Numbered from the stretch's first letter, positions 1 to 11,863 are shown. The stretch: 64,000 bases of DNA from Glebionis coronaria (GCA_025667525.1 CM046881.1:500361627-500425626), one strand, 5' to 3'. The notes: generated by a model from the letters alone, not told the origin. Made by a program: numbers and translations.

Positions 1-5
1 TGGCC

Positions 6-362
6 CCATAGTTCTAAATAGCCCGCTAAGGCACACCTTAATCTGCACTAAAGTTTGAGGCGCGGTCTCCATGCTACGCAATAGGTCAAGGCGCTACGAC
101 ATGAACTGCGGTAATTTTTTGAATTCAAATCCAAAAATGATTATTATTGCATGTAAGAAGAGTTTTCTAACTCTAGTTATTATTTACAACACTTATTGTG
201 ATCTAAAGATAAATATAATATTGAAATATGATAAAAACACAAATATTTTATATGTTATACCACTATAAGTCATGCTTTGAAAACGCTAAAGCTTCGCCTT
301 AGCCGCTAAAGCGTGTAGCTTGGACATGCCGCTATGCCACGCCTTACCTATTTATAACCATG
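6..362. mobile_element. hAT-like MITE, unit 1 copy
   Basis: A non-coding element of about 357 bp. Its ends form imperfect inverted repeats (catagttctaaatag on the left, catggttataaatag on the right after reverse complementing). The interior is rich in gcgctaaagcg-type motifs. The left flanking repeat lies at the window edge and is better seen in unit 2. The 65-codon ORF inside shows no protein family and is taken as chance. Confidence 0.55.
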
Positions 363-649
363 TGTGGCCTATATTTAAGTTGTGTTTTTTTTTGTCTTTT
401 TTTTATTAAATGAAGTTATAATTGTCAATTGAATAGCTAATAATGGTAGGAATATAATATACCTAAAACATTGTATTGAGAATCTCGACTTAATATGGGA
501 CAAAGGGGTAATAATTAATGCACACTTAAAACAATAATTAATACAACCCATTACTTAGAAATACTATTATATATTCACACTGTACAACAATTAAAAGCAT
601 ATATCTACAAAATCGTACATATTGTCTACCTATATATGTACTACTTATA
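363..649. other. AT-rich spacer between MITEs
   Basis: About 290 bp of AT-rich DNA between the hAT-like MITE and the TA-flanked element, repeated at about 6514-6800 and 12662-12949. I see no ORF, promoter or repeat structure in it. Confidence 0.6.
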
Positions 650-1541
650 CTAGCAAGGTACCCGCGCGTTGCTTACAACGACAGCTCAAAAAGCGACAAT
701 TGAAGGTTTAAATAACTTTATCTAATTGTCTAGCTTAACCGATGGTGGCCCCGGTTGAACCCGTTGGTCTGGTTATCATTTTACATAAACAACATATGTA
801 TATATGCTTTTCTTGATATATGTTTTAAATTGTTCTATATTGTGAATATAAAATCGTATATTTAAGTAATAGGGTGTATTAATTATATGTTAATTGGTAT
901 TGATTAATTTTGAAAAAAAAAATAAGATGAGTGACATTTGTACAATGTGTTCTTTTATTTGTAAATTTTATTCATTTATTTCTATATTAATTGATGGGCA
1001 ATACACATTATATGAAAAAATTAATACACATTAATATGCAACATCTATAAATGATTATTGTTATAAATTTTCATTTTTAGATATAATTATTTAAATTGTT
1101 TGCTAATGTAAGTTTAATATCAAATTTATGTGTTTGATTTTGAACCATTTTTTAATAAATTTGCATTTCGAAGACATATATCGTCTATGTATGTATTTAG
1201 TACAAATTTAGTGAAATACTTATCATTTTGTTAAATAAATCAGTTAAATCGTACACATCAAAGTAGAAAAATTCTAAGGTCATTATGATGTATGAAAACG
1301 TGTAAACATATAAATTAAGAAGATTTTCTATATTTATATGTTATATATATTGCGATGTTATATATATTTGCAAATACATTTCACCATCAATCATCACAAT
1401 AATATGAAATGAATTTTTATTGCTCAAAGATATTTCAACTTAAAGCTATCGTCATTATCTATAAATATAACTATAAAACATTGCGCTTGCAGAATTTTAG
1501 TTTCAGGGTACCCGCAGTCGCAACGCACGAGTTTCTGCTAG
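650..1541. mobile_element. TA-flanked inverted-repeat element, unit 1 copy
   Basis: A segment of about 892 bp starts ctagcaaggtacccgcgcgt and ends in the partly inverted counterpart gcaacgcacgagtttctgctag. It is bounded on both sides by the dinucleotide TA (648-649 and 1542-1543). This fits a non-autonomous Tc1/mariner-type element or a similar foldback element. The interior is AT-rich and non-coding, and the inverted repeats are imperfect beyond the first bases. The family is an inference. Confidence 0.45.
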
Positions 1542-1607
1542 TAAATTATAAATTTCGGACAGAGGAAGTATTATATTGTTGGTTTCTATGTGAATGTAAT
1601 CCTTATA

Positions 1608-1826
1608 CTCCCTCCGTCTCAAAATAAATGTCCACGTTTGATTTTTTCGGTCTTTTTTTAGACTTTGACCGTAAATATGTTTATTTGTGTTATATAATAC
1701 TAGTACTTGATAATAGTTATATAAATGAAAATACATCTAAAACTTCATCAATTCATATATTTTGTATCAATTATTATATACACACTCAAAGATAATTAGT
1801 CACTTATTTTAGGACGGAAGTAGTAG
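1608..1826. mobile_element. Stowaway-like MITE, unit 1 copy
   Basis: The left end ctccctccgtctcaaaataa and the reverse complement of the right end (ctacttccgtcctaaaataa) form the terminal inverted repeat typical of Stowaway MITEs of the Tc1/mariner superfamily. TA flanks both ends. At about 219 bp it is a normal size, with no coding capacity. It lies about 110 bp upstream of the copia LTR. Confidence 0.85.
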
Positions 1827-1934
1827 TATTTTGCAATTCAATAATAATAAAACATAATATTTATTCTTATCCTCATCACAAAACAAACACCTTTTGATAT
1901 AAATTAAAATATATATCTAGACTCTAAACACATG

Positions 1935-3168
1935 TGTTAATGCAATGATGCCTAAAAACGTTACTTGTATTTTTCGGTCTCGCTTTGTTTTGATTACGAC
2001 AATATATAAAACAAGTATTTACGAAAACAACGAAAATCGAATTCTTGAGTTCAAGTATTTTTCATTTCATCCATTATCACTTAATATATGAATAAACAAG
2101 TGCTCAACCTAACTAAATGATCAAGGATTTAGTTTTTCTTAAAACTCACTTTTATTTTTAAGTGATAAAAGTTTTTAATAATGTTTTAAGAAAATGTTTA
2201 ATTAAATTAGAAATTTAAAATTTTGAATATGACATATTCCATATGGTCTATGAATATCCTCTGAGGATAAAAACTTCACCAGATGGGACTACACCACTAA
2301 AAGACAAAAAGAGAGCGGAGTCTACACCGCGGTACCTTAAATAGGTATGCGGTTCTGTAGTGATATAGAACCGCGTGCCATTTATTGAACCGTGCATAGA
2401 TAGAGTCGTTGGAACCTTGTCTTATAAATAGTGGACCATTTCCGGATTTTCATTTCACCTCTTTTACAAACAAATTTCCAGATTCAATCCATCTTCTTAA
2501 ATCACTCAAATCCTTGATTATTTGGTTGATTACTACTTGTTTAGAAGTGAATCTTTCTCCTCTCCTCGCATCCTCTCAAGTGCAAAGAGAAGAACACTTA
2601 CATCCTTGAAGTGTTGTGTCTACCTCAAGATCCATTGAAGATCAAACTTTATTTTTATTCTTGTGTCATTGTGAAGATCCAAATTATTGTGTAAAATTTG
2701 AAGTTGTGTATGTATTGTGGTTACTACTAAGTCCTTAAAGTATATTGATGTAGATTGGTCCTAGCTAAGATTAGGGCTCGACTTTTATCTTAGATTTAGA
2801 AATTGGTTAAGCGACGTGTACGGTTTCTCCACCTTAAGGAGCTTGTTGATTAGTGAACTCTCGAGTAAGGAGTACTCGAGGAGTGGAGTAGGAATCAGGA
2901 GTGAGGTTCGTTGTCGAACCACTATAAATCCTTGGTGTTTGGTTTGATCTTTCCTTTCCTTATATCTTTACATCCATTATTCTTTACTTGCATATACTTG
3001 TGATTATTAGTTTAGATCCACTATCTATTATTCATATTATGCATAAGAAGATTTCACATAATCACTCAAGTCTAAGTTTTTTTGAAAAAGGATTTTTTGA
3101 AACCGATCATTAATCAAGTATATTTAAGAAACTATTCAACCCCCCTCTCCCCCATTCTAGTTTCTACA
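1935..3168 (+). mobile_element. Copia LTR, unit 1
   Basis: This 1234-bp LTR starts tgttaatgcaatgatgcc and ends ttctaca, and is followed two bases later by a primer-binding site. The start matches the 3' LTR at 33475, where it follows a polypurine tract, so the boundary is well fixed. It has a TATA box (2423-2430) and a U3 hairpin (2349-2374). Confidence 0.93.
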
Positions 3169-3170
3169 AT

Positions 3171-3182
3171 TGGTATCAGAGC
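3171..3182 (+). other. Primer-binding site (initiator tRNA-Met), unit 1
   Basis: tggtatcagagc is the complement of the 3' end of plant initiator tRNA-Met and sits two bases after the LTR end. This is the usual first-strand primer site of copia elements. Confidence 0.93.
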
Positions 3183-3236
3183 GTGGTTGCTCAAGCGTTT
3201 TTAAAATATATTTTATTTTAAAACTTGAATCGATTT

Positions 3237-4674
3237 ATGGATTCCAACAAGTACCTAGAAGGGAAATCAATCCAAAGACCACCTCTTTTTGAAACCGATA
3301 GTTTTATTTATTCGAAAAATAGATGCGAGACTTATGTGAAATCAAAAGATTTAGATCTTTGGCATGTTGTTACCGTTGGTGACTTTTTACCTTATCAATA
3401 TAATAAAGCTTCTAAAAAGAAAGAACTGTTTTCTTTTGAAAATTCAAATGATGACACTAAGAAGAAGCTTGCTAAAAATACTGAGGCTAAAATGGTTATT
3501 TACAATGTTTTGCCTAAGAAAGAGTATGAAAGGATTTTAATGTGTAAAACCGCTAAAGATATTTGGAACACTCTTTTAGTAACCCACCAAGGTAATAGCC
3601 AAGTCAAAGAAAGCAAAATCGATCTTCTTGTTTAACAATATGAACAATTTGTCATCTTAGAAGATGAAACTATTGATAGTGCATTTGCTAGGTTTAATAC
3701 TATTATCACTAGTCTAAAAGCACGTGATAAAGGTTTTTCTAGCAAGAACAATGTTAGGAAGTTTCTCCGCGCGTTGCATCCAAAGTGGAGAGCTAAAGTC
3801 ACAACGATTGAAGAGTCGAAGGATCTCACTATATTGTCACTTGATGAGCTTATTGGTAACTTGAAAGTTCATGAAATGATAATCTTGAAGGACTCGAAGT
3901 TGGTGAAAAGCAAGAGTGAAAGAAAGTCTCTAGCACTAAAGCCAAGAAAGTGCAAAGCGACCACGAAAGCTCTTCCTCTGAAAGTGATGATGAGGAATAT
4001 TCTATGGCGGTTAGAGACTTCAAGAAGTTCTTCAAAAGACGAGGTCAATACATGAGACAACCAAACAACGACAAGAAAGACTTCAAGAACCGATTTGTCA
4101 AGAATGACAAAGGTGATAGGAAATGCTTTAGATGCGGTGATCCAAACCATTTCATCGGCGAATGTCCCAAACCATCTCGCGACAAGAATCACACAGCGTT
4201 GGTTGGTGGATCGTGGAGTGATAATGGTGAAGAATGTGAGGACAATGCTAAAGATGAAAAGTGTCTTATGGCTCATTCTTCTAAAAAGGTACATTTTGAA
4301 ACCGAATACTATAGCAATGATAGTTCTTCTCTTGATGATTTAGAATTAAAAGGTCAATAAGTAACCTATGCAAACTAAGTCTTAAATTCCTTGAAAATAA
4401 TAAATTACTAAAATCGACTAGAACTAAGCTTGAAAATGATATTAGTGAGCTAAGAGAAAAATTGGCTAATCTTGAGAAAAATAAAGAAGTTGATTTAGGT
4501 TGTCTAAGTTGTGAAAGTCTTAGACAAGAGAATGAAGATCTCAAGAGTACCTCCATTAAATTGGAAAAGTTCATGAAAGGTCCTAGTGCTCTGGATAAAA
4601 TGCTAAGTAGACATATTCATTCTAGGGAAAGACTTGGGTTGGGTTTTAACACCAATGAAGCATCTACTAGTGAA
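3237..4674 (+). pseudogene. Copia gag, 3'-truncated, unit 1
   Basis: This encodes the 5' part of a SIRE-like copia gag, the capsid protein that packages element RNA. The first ATG after the leader gives MDSNKYLEG. The N-terminal UBN2/gag region runs to a TAA stop at 3633-3635, and the frame resumes and carries ALHPKW (about 3770). A one-base frameshift lies at about 3935-3950. A CCHC zinc knuckle ([14 protein letters not shown]) lies at about 4125-4170. A further frame break at about 4360 precedes a coiled-coil region. The frame ends at the duplication junction (4674/4675), where it runs into spacer. All three copies share these breaks, so gag was dead before the tandem duplication. Confidence 0.9.
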
Positions 4675-4800
4675 TCGAACCGAACAAAATTGACATAAAT
4701 ATACAAACCCGAAAACCGAACAAAAAATAATCGATTCAATTCGACTCGGCTCGATTTTTTAGTTCGATTCAATTCGGTTTTTGAGTTGTTTTGCTCGGCC
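4675..4800. repeat. GAACCGAA-type inverted repeat region
   Basis: The stretch aatcgaaccgaac at the left faces gttcgattcaattcggttt at the right, so the segment can fold back. Such ttcggttcgg-type sequences are common in plant non-coding repeats, but I cannot name the family. It starts exactly at the duplication breakpoint. The counterpart is at 10825-10950. Confidence 0.5.
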
Positions 4801-5422
4801 CTAGCTGATGAGGTGGATTTGGATATGCTGTTGTTTAAAAAATGAATTTTTGTCATTGGATTAGAGAAGAAATGATATATTTAAATAATTTTATAATTAA
4901 ATTTATTTTTAAAATCAATAATTACTTTTATTTTTAGAAAATATTACAAAATCAACTTACAACACTATATACAAAATGTATAAGTATATAATATAATTAG
5001 AAATTAATTTGTACATAATTTAATACTTATTATTAAAAATTAATTAATATATAATTTAATACTCATTATTAAAACTAACTAGTAATACATAATATTAAAA
5101 TAATCAAAGAAGAGTTATTTTGGATACAATAGGAGTGTTTGTGATTGTTTATTGAAAATAGATTATTTATTTTGAAAATGAATAATCAGATAATCAACAA
5201 TTAAAAAACGTGTTTTTGAGAAATATTATTTGGATACCAAAGACTCATTCTCACCATCCATTTAATTCACCTATTTTTATAATTTAAATATTTATTAAAC
5301 CGTTAAGTGTTAAACAAAAAAAAATATCATCACGACAATCATTTAATTATCTTTCTACCAATATGCATTATCTATACTTTTGAAGAAAAAAATCGTTTAT
5401 TTTCTTGTTAAAATTTACGTAA

Positions 5423-5722
5423 AATATCATATATGATAATAGTGTTTCATCATATATGATAACAGGGTTAAATCATAAATTATTATTAAATTATATATGA
5501 TATTGACTTATATCATATATGATATTGGTTTGTATCATATATGATAAGTTATATCATATATGATAATAGTGTTTCATCATATATGATACCAGTGTTAAAT
5601 CATAAATTATTATTAAATCATCTATCGTATTGGCTTATATCAGATATGATAAGTTATATCATATATGATATTGGTGTTAAATCATATATGATATTAGTAT
5701 ATCATATATGATAACTTTCAAT
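5423..5722. repeat. Cluster of ATCATATATGAT palindromes, unit 1
   Basis: Within 300 bp the 12-bp perfect palindrome atcatatatgat or close variants occur about ten times at irregular spacing of roughly 17-50 bp, joined by short recurring linkers such as aatagtgtttc and ttattattaaat. Larger direct repeats are visible: the block with tgataatagtgtttcatc occurs twice. There is no coding capacity. Confidence 0.85.
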
Positions 5723-6031
5723 AATGAAAAAAAACGTGAAAAAAACGAAGAATTTTTTTTTTGTCGAAAGTCTATCATATACTGTAGCATATATCTATAG
5801 AAAGATAATTAAATGCTCTTCGTAACAGTATTTTTTTCGTATAAGGATTAACGGTTTAGAGATATTAATGTTTGAAAAAAGAGGATGAAAATAGATTTTG
5901 TGTTTAATTTTATCTATTTAATTAAATTAGATATAGAATGTAGGGTTTGTCCCTTGATATCTTATTCAAATGAACTTAAATCAAATAATTAATACATAAT
6001 TTAATACTCATATTAAAACTAATTAATATAT

Positions 6032-6145
6032 ACTACCTCCGTCTCATATGAAGTGTCCACTATAGAATCTTTGATTGTCTCATATTAAGTGTCCACTATA
6101 ATAAATGAGAGAATTTTGATAATTGATTTTCCATTTATGCCCTTT
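6032..6145. mobile_element. MITE-like fragment with ctacctccgtctcat end, unit 1
   Basis: It begins ctacctccgtctcatatgaa, a Stowaway-like end, followed by two tandem copies of a motif close to tctcatattaagtgtccactat. No matching right end is seen before the next hAT-like MITE, so it is probably truncated. A copy lies at about 12180-12293. Confidence 0.5.
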
Positions 6146-6156
6146 AATATGTGGCC

Positions 6157-6513
6157 CCATAGTTCTAAATAGCCCGCTAAGGCACACCTTAATCTGCGCT
6201 AAAGTTTGAGGCGCGGTCTCCATGCTACGCAATAGGTCAAGGCGCTACGACATGAACTGCGGTAATTTTTTGAATTCAAATCCAAAAATGATTATTATTG
6301 CATGTAAGAAGAGTTTTCTAACTCTAGTTATTATTTACAACACTTATTGTGATCTAAAGATAAATATAATATTGAAATATGATAAAAACACAAATATTTT
6401 ATATGTTATACCACTATAAGTCATGCTTTGAAAACGCTAAAGCTTCGCCTTAGCCGCTAAAGCGTGTAGCTTGGACATGCCGCTATGCCACGCCTTACCT
6501 ATTTATAACCATG
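6157..6513. mobile_element. hAT-like MITE, unit 2 copy
   Basis: The inverted ends are flanked on both sides by tgtggcc (6150-6156 and 6514-6520), with one further mismatched base that could extend this to the 8-bp target duplication typical of hAT elements. There is no transposase. The superfamily call rests on duplication length and size; the terminal bases are not diagnostic. Confidence 0.6.
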
Positions 6514-6800
6514 TGTGGCCTATATTTAAGTTGTGTTTTTTTTTGTCTTTTTTTTATTAAATGAAGTTATAATTGTCAATTGAATAGCTAATAATGGTAG
6601 GAATATAATATACCTAAAACATTGTATTGAGAATCTCGACTTAATATGGGACAAAGGGGTAATAATTAATGCACACTTAAAACAATAATTAATACAACCT
6701 ATTACTTAGAAATACTATTATATATTCACACTGTACAACAATTAAAAGCATATATCTACAAAATCGTACATATTGTCTACCTATATATGTACTACTTATA

Positions 6801-7691
6801 CTAGCAAGGTACCCGCGCGTTGCTTACAACGACAGCTCAAAAAGCGACAATTGAAGGTTTAAATAACTTTATCTAATTGTCTAGCTTAACCGATGGTGGC
6901 CCCGGTTGAACCCGTTGGTCTGGTTATCATTTTACATAAACAACATATGTATATATGCTTTTCTTGATATATGTTTTAAATTGTTCTATATTGTGAATAT
7001 AAAATCGTATATTTAAGTAATAGGGTGTATTAATTATATGTTAATTGGTATTGATTAATTTTGAAAAAAAAAATAAGATGAGTGACATTTGTACAATGTG
7101 TTCTTTTATTTGTAAATTTTATTCATTTATTTCTATATTAATTGATGGGCAATACACATTATATGAAAAAATTAATACACATTAATATGCAACATCTATA
7201 AATGATTATTGTTATAAATTTCATTTTTAGATATAATTATTTAAATTGTTTGCTAATGTAAGTTTAATATCAAATTTATGTGTTTGATTTTGAACCATTT
7301 TTTAATAAATTTGCATTTCGAAGACATATATCGTCTATGTATGTATTTAGTACAAATTTAGTGAAATACTTATTATTTTGTTAAATAAATCAGTTAAATC
7401 GTACACATCAAAGTAGAAAAATTCTAAGGTCATTATGATGTATGAAAACGTGTAAACATATAAATTAAGAAGATTTTCTATATTTATATGTTATATATAT
7501 TGCGATGTTATATATATTTGCAAATACATTTCACCATCAATCATCACAATAATATGAAATGAATTTTTATTGCTCAAAGATATTTCAACTTAAAGCTATC
7601 GTCATTATCTATAAATATAACTATAAAACATTGCGCTTGCAGAATTTTAGTTTCAGGGTACCCGCAGTCGCAACGCACGAGTTTCTGCTAG
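6801..7691. mobile_element. TA-flanked inverted-repeat element, unit 2 copy
   Basis: This is the second copy of the 0.9-kb element, with the same ctagca terminus and TA flanks. It differs from unit 1 by single-base changes and one missing T. Its presence reflects the tandem duplication. Confidence 0.45.
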
Positions 7692-7757
7692 TAAATTATA
7701 AATTTCGGACAGAGGAAGTATTATATTGTTGGTTTCTATGTGAATGTAATCCTTATA

Positions 7758-7976
7758 CTCCCTCCGTCTCAAAATAAATGTCCACGTTTGATTTTTTCGG
7801 TCTTTTTTTAGACTTTGACCGTAAATATGTTTATTTGTGTTATATAATACTAGTACTTGATAATAGTTATATAAATGAAAATACATCTAAAACTTCATCA
7901 ATTCATATATTTTGTATCAATTATTATATACACACTCAAAGATAATTAGTCACTTATTTTAGGACGGAAGTAGTAG
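7758..7976. mobile_element. Stowaway-like MITE, unit 2 copy
   Basis: Same ends, same TA flanks and same distance to the copia LTR as in unit 1, so it was copied by the tandem duplication. Confidence 0.85.
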
Positions 7977-8084
7977 TATTTTGCAATTCAATAATAATAA
8001 AACATAATATTTATTCTTATCCTCATCACAAAACAAACACCTTTTGATATAAATTAAAATATATATCTAGACTCTAAACACATG

Positions 8085-9318
8085 TGTTAATGCAATGATG
8101 CCTAAAAACGTTACTTGTATTTTTCGGTCTCGCTTTGTTTTGATTACGACAATATATAAAACAAGTATTTACGAAAACAACGAAAATCAAATTCTTGAGT
8201 TCAAGTATTTTTCATTTCATCCATTATCACTTAATATATGAATAAACAAGTGCTCAACCTAACTAAATGATCAAGGATTTAGTTTTTCTTAAAACTCACT
8301 TTTATTTTTAAGTGATAAAAGTTTTTAATAATGTTTTAAGAAAATGTTTAATTAAATTAGAAATTTAAAATTTTGAATATGGCATATTCCATATGGTCTA
8401 TGAATATCCTCTGAGGATAAAAACTTCACCAGATGGGACTACACCACTAAAAGACAAAAAGAGAGCGGAGTCTACACCGCGGTACCTTAAATAGGTATGC
8501 GGTTCTGTAGTGATATAGAACCGCGTGCCATTTATTGAACCGTGCATAGATAGAGTCGTTGGAACCTTGTCTTATAAATAGTGGACCATTTCCGGATTTT
8601 CATTTCACCTCTTTTACAAACAAATTTCCAGATTCAATCCATCTTCTTAAATCACTCAAATCCTTGATTATTTGGTTGATTACTACTTGTTTAGAAGTGA
8701 ATCTTTCTCCTCTCCTCGCATCCTCTCAAGTGCAAAGAGAAGAACACTTACATCCTTGAAGTGTTGTGTCTACCTCAAGATCCATTGAAGATCAAACTTT
8801 ATTTTTATTCTTGTGTCATTGTGAAGATCCAAATTATTGTGTAAAATTTGAAGTTGTGTATGTATTGTGGTTACTACTAAGTCCTTAAAGTATATTGACG
8901 TAGATTGGTCCTAGCTAAGATTAGGGCTCGACTTTTATCTTAGATTTAGAAATTGGTTAAGCGACGTGTACGGTTTCTCCACCTTAAGGAGCTTGTTGAT
9001 TAGTGAACTCTCGAGTAAGGAGTACTCGAGGAGTGGAGTAGGAATCAGGAGTGAGGTTCGTTGTCGAACCACTATAAATCCTTGGTGTTTGGTTTGATCT
9101 TTCCTTTCCTTATATCTTTACATCCATTATTCTTTACTTGCATATACTTGTGATTATTAGTTTAGATCCACTATTTATTATTCATATTATGCATAAGAAG
9201 ATTTCACATAATCACTCAAGTCTAAGTTTTTTTGAAAAAGGATTTTTTGAAACCGATCATTAATCAAGTATATTTAAGAAACTATTCAACCCCCCTCTCC
9301 CCCATTCTAGTTTCTACA
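8085..9318 (+). mobile_element. Copia LTR, unit 2
   Basis: This LTR is the same length as in unit 1 and nearly identical. It is not a solo LTR: primer-binding site and gag follow it. There is no 3' LTR in the unit, so it was made by segmental duplication and not by retrotransposition. Confidence 0.93.
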
Positions 9319-9320
9319 AT

Positions 9321-9332
9321 TGGTATCAGAGC
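9321..9332 (+). other. Primer-binding site (initiator tRNA-Met), unit 2
   Basis: tggtatcagagc directly follows the unit 2 LTR, as in unit 1. Without pol or a 3' LTR it can serve only in trans. Confidence 0.93.
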
Positions 9333-9386
9333 GTGGTTGCTCAAGCGTTTTTAAAATATATTTTATTTTAAAACTTGAATCGATTT

Positions 9387-10824
9387 ATGGATTCCAACAA
9401 GTACCTAGAAGGGAAATCAATCCAAAGACCACCTCTTTTTGAAACCGATAGTTTTATTTATTCGAAAAATAGATGCGAGACTTATGTGAAATCAAAAGAT
9501 TTAGATCTTTGGCATGTTGTTACCGTTGGTGACTTTTTACCTTATCAATATAATAAAGCTTCTAAAAAGAAAGAACTGTTTTCTTTTGAAAATTCAAATG
9601 ATGACACTAAGAAGAAGCTTGCTAAAAATACTGAGGCTAAAATGGTTATTTACAATGTTTTGCCTAAGAAAGAGTATGAAAGGATTTTAATGTGTAAAAC
9701 CGCTAAAGATATTTGGAACACTCTTTTAGTAACCCACCAAGGTAATAGCCAAGTCAAAGAAAGCAAAATCGATCTTCTTGTTTAACAATATGAACAATTT
9801 GTCATCTTAGAAGATGAAACTATTGATAGTGCATTTGCTAGGTTTAATACTATTATCACTAGTCTAAAAGCACGTGATAAAGGTTTTTCTAGCAAGAACA
9901 ATGTTAGGAAGTTTCTCCGCGCGTTGCATCCAAAGTGGAGAGCTAAAGTCACAACGATTGAAGAGTCGAAGGATCTCACTATATTGTCACTTGATGAGCT
10001 TATTGGTAACTTGAAAGTTCATGAAATGATAATCTTGAAGGACTCGAAGTTGGTGAAAAGCAAGAGTGAAAGAAAGTCTCTAGCACTAAAGCCAAGAAAG
10101 TGCAAAGCGACCACGAAAGCTCTTCCTCTGAAAGTGATGATGAGGAATATTCTATGGCGGTTAGAGACTTCAAGAAGTTCTTCAAAAGACGAGGTCAATA
10201 CATGAGACAACCAAACAACGACAAGAAAGACTCCAAGAACCGATTTGTCAAGAATGACAAAGGTGATAGGAAATGCTTTAGATGCGGTGATCCAAACCAT
10301 TTCATCGGCGAATGTCCCAAACCATCTCGCGACAAGAATCACACAGCGTTGGTTGGTGGATCGTGGAGTGATAATGGTGAAGAATGTGAGGACAATGCTA
10401 AAGATGAAAAGTGTCTTATGGCTCATTCTTCTAAAAAGGTACATTCTGAAACCGAATACTATAGCAATGATAGTTCTTCTCTTGATGATTTAGAATTAAA
10501 AGGTCAATAAGTAACCTATGCAAACTAAGTCTTAAATTCCTTGAAAATAATAAATTGCTAAAATCGACTAGAACTAAGCTTGAAAATGATATTAGTGAGC
10601 TAAGAGAAAAATTGGCTAATCTTGAGAAAAATAAAGAAGTTGATTTAGGTTGTCTAAGTTGTGAAAGTCTTAGACAAGAGAATGAAGATCTCAAGAGTAC
10701 CTCCATTAAATTGGAAAAGTTCATGAAAGGTCCTAGTGCTCTGGATAAAATGCTAAGTAGACATATTCATTCTAGGGAAAGACTTGGGTTGGGTTTTAAC
10801 ACCAATGAAGCATCTACTAGTGAA
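9387..10824 (+). pseudogene. Copia gag, 3'-truncated, unit 2
   Basis: This second copy of the truncated gag has the same stop after the N-terminal domain (9783-9785), the same frameshift before the zinc knuckle, and the same abrupt end at the junction. It differs from unit 1 by a few bases: a Phe codon becomes Ser near the zinc knuckle, and another Phe becomes Ser at about 10446. An ATG for the coiled-coil part (10555) is present here but is an Ile codon region in unit 1. Confidence 0.9.
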
Positions 10825-11572
10825 TCGAACCGAACAAAACTGACATAAATATACAAACCCGAAAACCGAACAAAAAATAATCGATTCAATTCGACTCGGC
10901 TCGATTTTTTAGTTCGATTCAATTCGGTTTTTGAGTTGTTTTGCTCGGCCCTAGCTGATGAGGTGGATTTGGATATGCTGTTGTTTAAAAAATGAATTTT
11001 TGTCATTGGATTAGAGAAGAAATGATATATTTAAATAATTTTATAATTAAATTTATTTTTAAAATCAATAATTACTTTTATTTTTAGAAAATATTACAAA
11101 ATCAACTTACAACACTATATACAAAATGTATAAGTATATAATATAATTAGAAATTAATTTGTAGATAATTTAATACTTATTATTAAAAATTAATTAATAT
11201 ATAATTTAATACTCATTATTAAAACTAACTAGTAATACATAATATTAAAATAATCAAAGAAGAGTTATTTTGGATACAATAGGAGTGTTTGTGATTGTTT
11301 ATTGAAAATAGATTATTTATTTTGAAAATGAATAATCAGATAATCAACAATTAAAAAACGTGTTTTTGAGAAATATTATTTGGATACCAAAGACTCATTC
11401 TCACCATCCATTTAATTCACCTATTTTTATAATTTAAATATTTATTAAACCGTTAAGTGTTAAACAAAAAAAAATATCATCACGACAATCATTTAATTAT
11501 CTTTCTACCAATATGCATTATCTATACTTTTGAAGAAAAAAATCGTTTATTTTCTTGTTAAAATTTACGTAA

Positions 11573-11863
11573 AATATCATATATGATAATAGTGTTTCAT
11601 CATATATGATAACAGGGTTAAATCATAAATTATTATTAAATTATATATGATATTGACTTATATCATATATGATATTGGTTTGTATCATATATGATAAGTT
11701 ATATCATATATGATAATAGTGTTTCATCATATATGATACTAGTGTTAAATCATAAATTATTATTAAATCATCTATCGTATTGGCTTATATCAGATATGAT
11801 AAGTTATATCATATATGATATTGGTGTTAAATCATATATGATATTAGTATATCATATATGATA
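11573..11863. repeat. Cluster of ATCATATATGAT palindromes, unit 2
   Basis: This is a copy of the unit 1 cluster with single-base differences, for example in the linker gatac(c/t)agtg. Order and spacing are preserved, so the cluster did not change in number since the tandem duplication. Confidence 0.85.

Larger units (their letters stand above)
4675..6150. other. Spacer between gag and next unit, unit 1
   Basis: This non-copia DNA fills the rest of the unit. It opens with a GAACCGAA-rich inverted region (4675-4800), then 4800-5420 is plain AT-rich DNA with nothing recognisable. A palindrome cluster lies at 5423-5722, and a MITE-like end at about 6032-6145. It represents DNA that lay upstream of the copia insertion before the tandem duplication. 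Confidence 0.8.
1..6151 (+). repeat. 6.15-kb tandem repeat, unit 1
   Basis: The same sequence recurs at 6152 and 12300 in the same orientation. By eye the copies differ at only a few dozen positions over 6.15 kb, mostly single substitutions and length changes in homopolymers. The unit edges used here are arbitrary because the window opens inside a copy. The true duplicated segment runs from base 4675 to 10824, since that is where the copies leave the copia gag and enter the AT-rich spacer. More copies may lie to the left of the window. Confidence 0.97.

Noticed and set aside
71..268. 65-codon ORF repeated in all three tandem units
   Set aside because: It lies inside a MITE-like element, has no family features, and is repeated only because the DNA is duplicated.
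3171..3182. tRNA-Met-like sequence
   Set aside because: Only the 12-base complement of the tRNA 3' end is present; it is a primer-binding site, not a tRNA gene.
3869..4294. 141-codon ORF antisense to copia gag, present in three copies
   Set aside because: It mirrors the gag coding strand and crosses its frameshift; it is kept only through the recent duplication.
5423..5722. CRISPR-like array
   Set aside because: The repeats are short palindromes at irregular spacing in plant DNA, with no spacers of uniform length and no cas genes.
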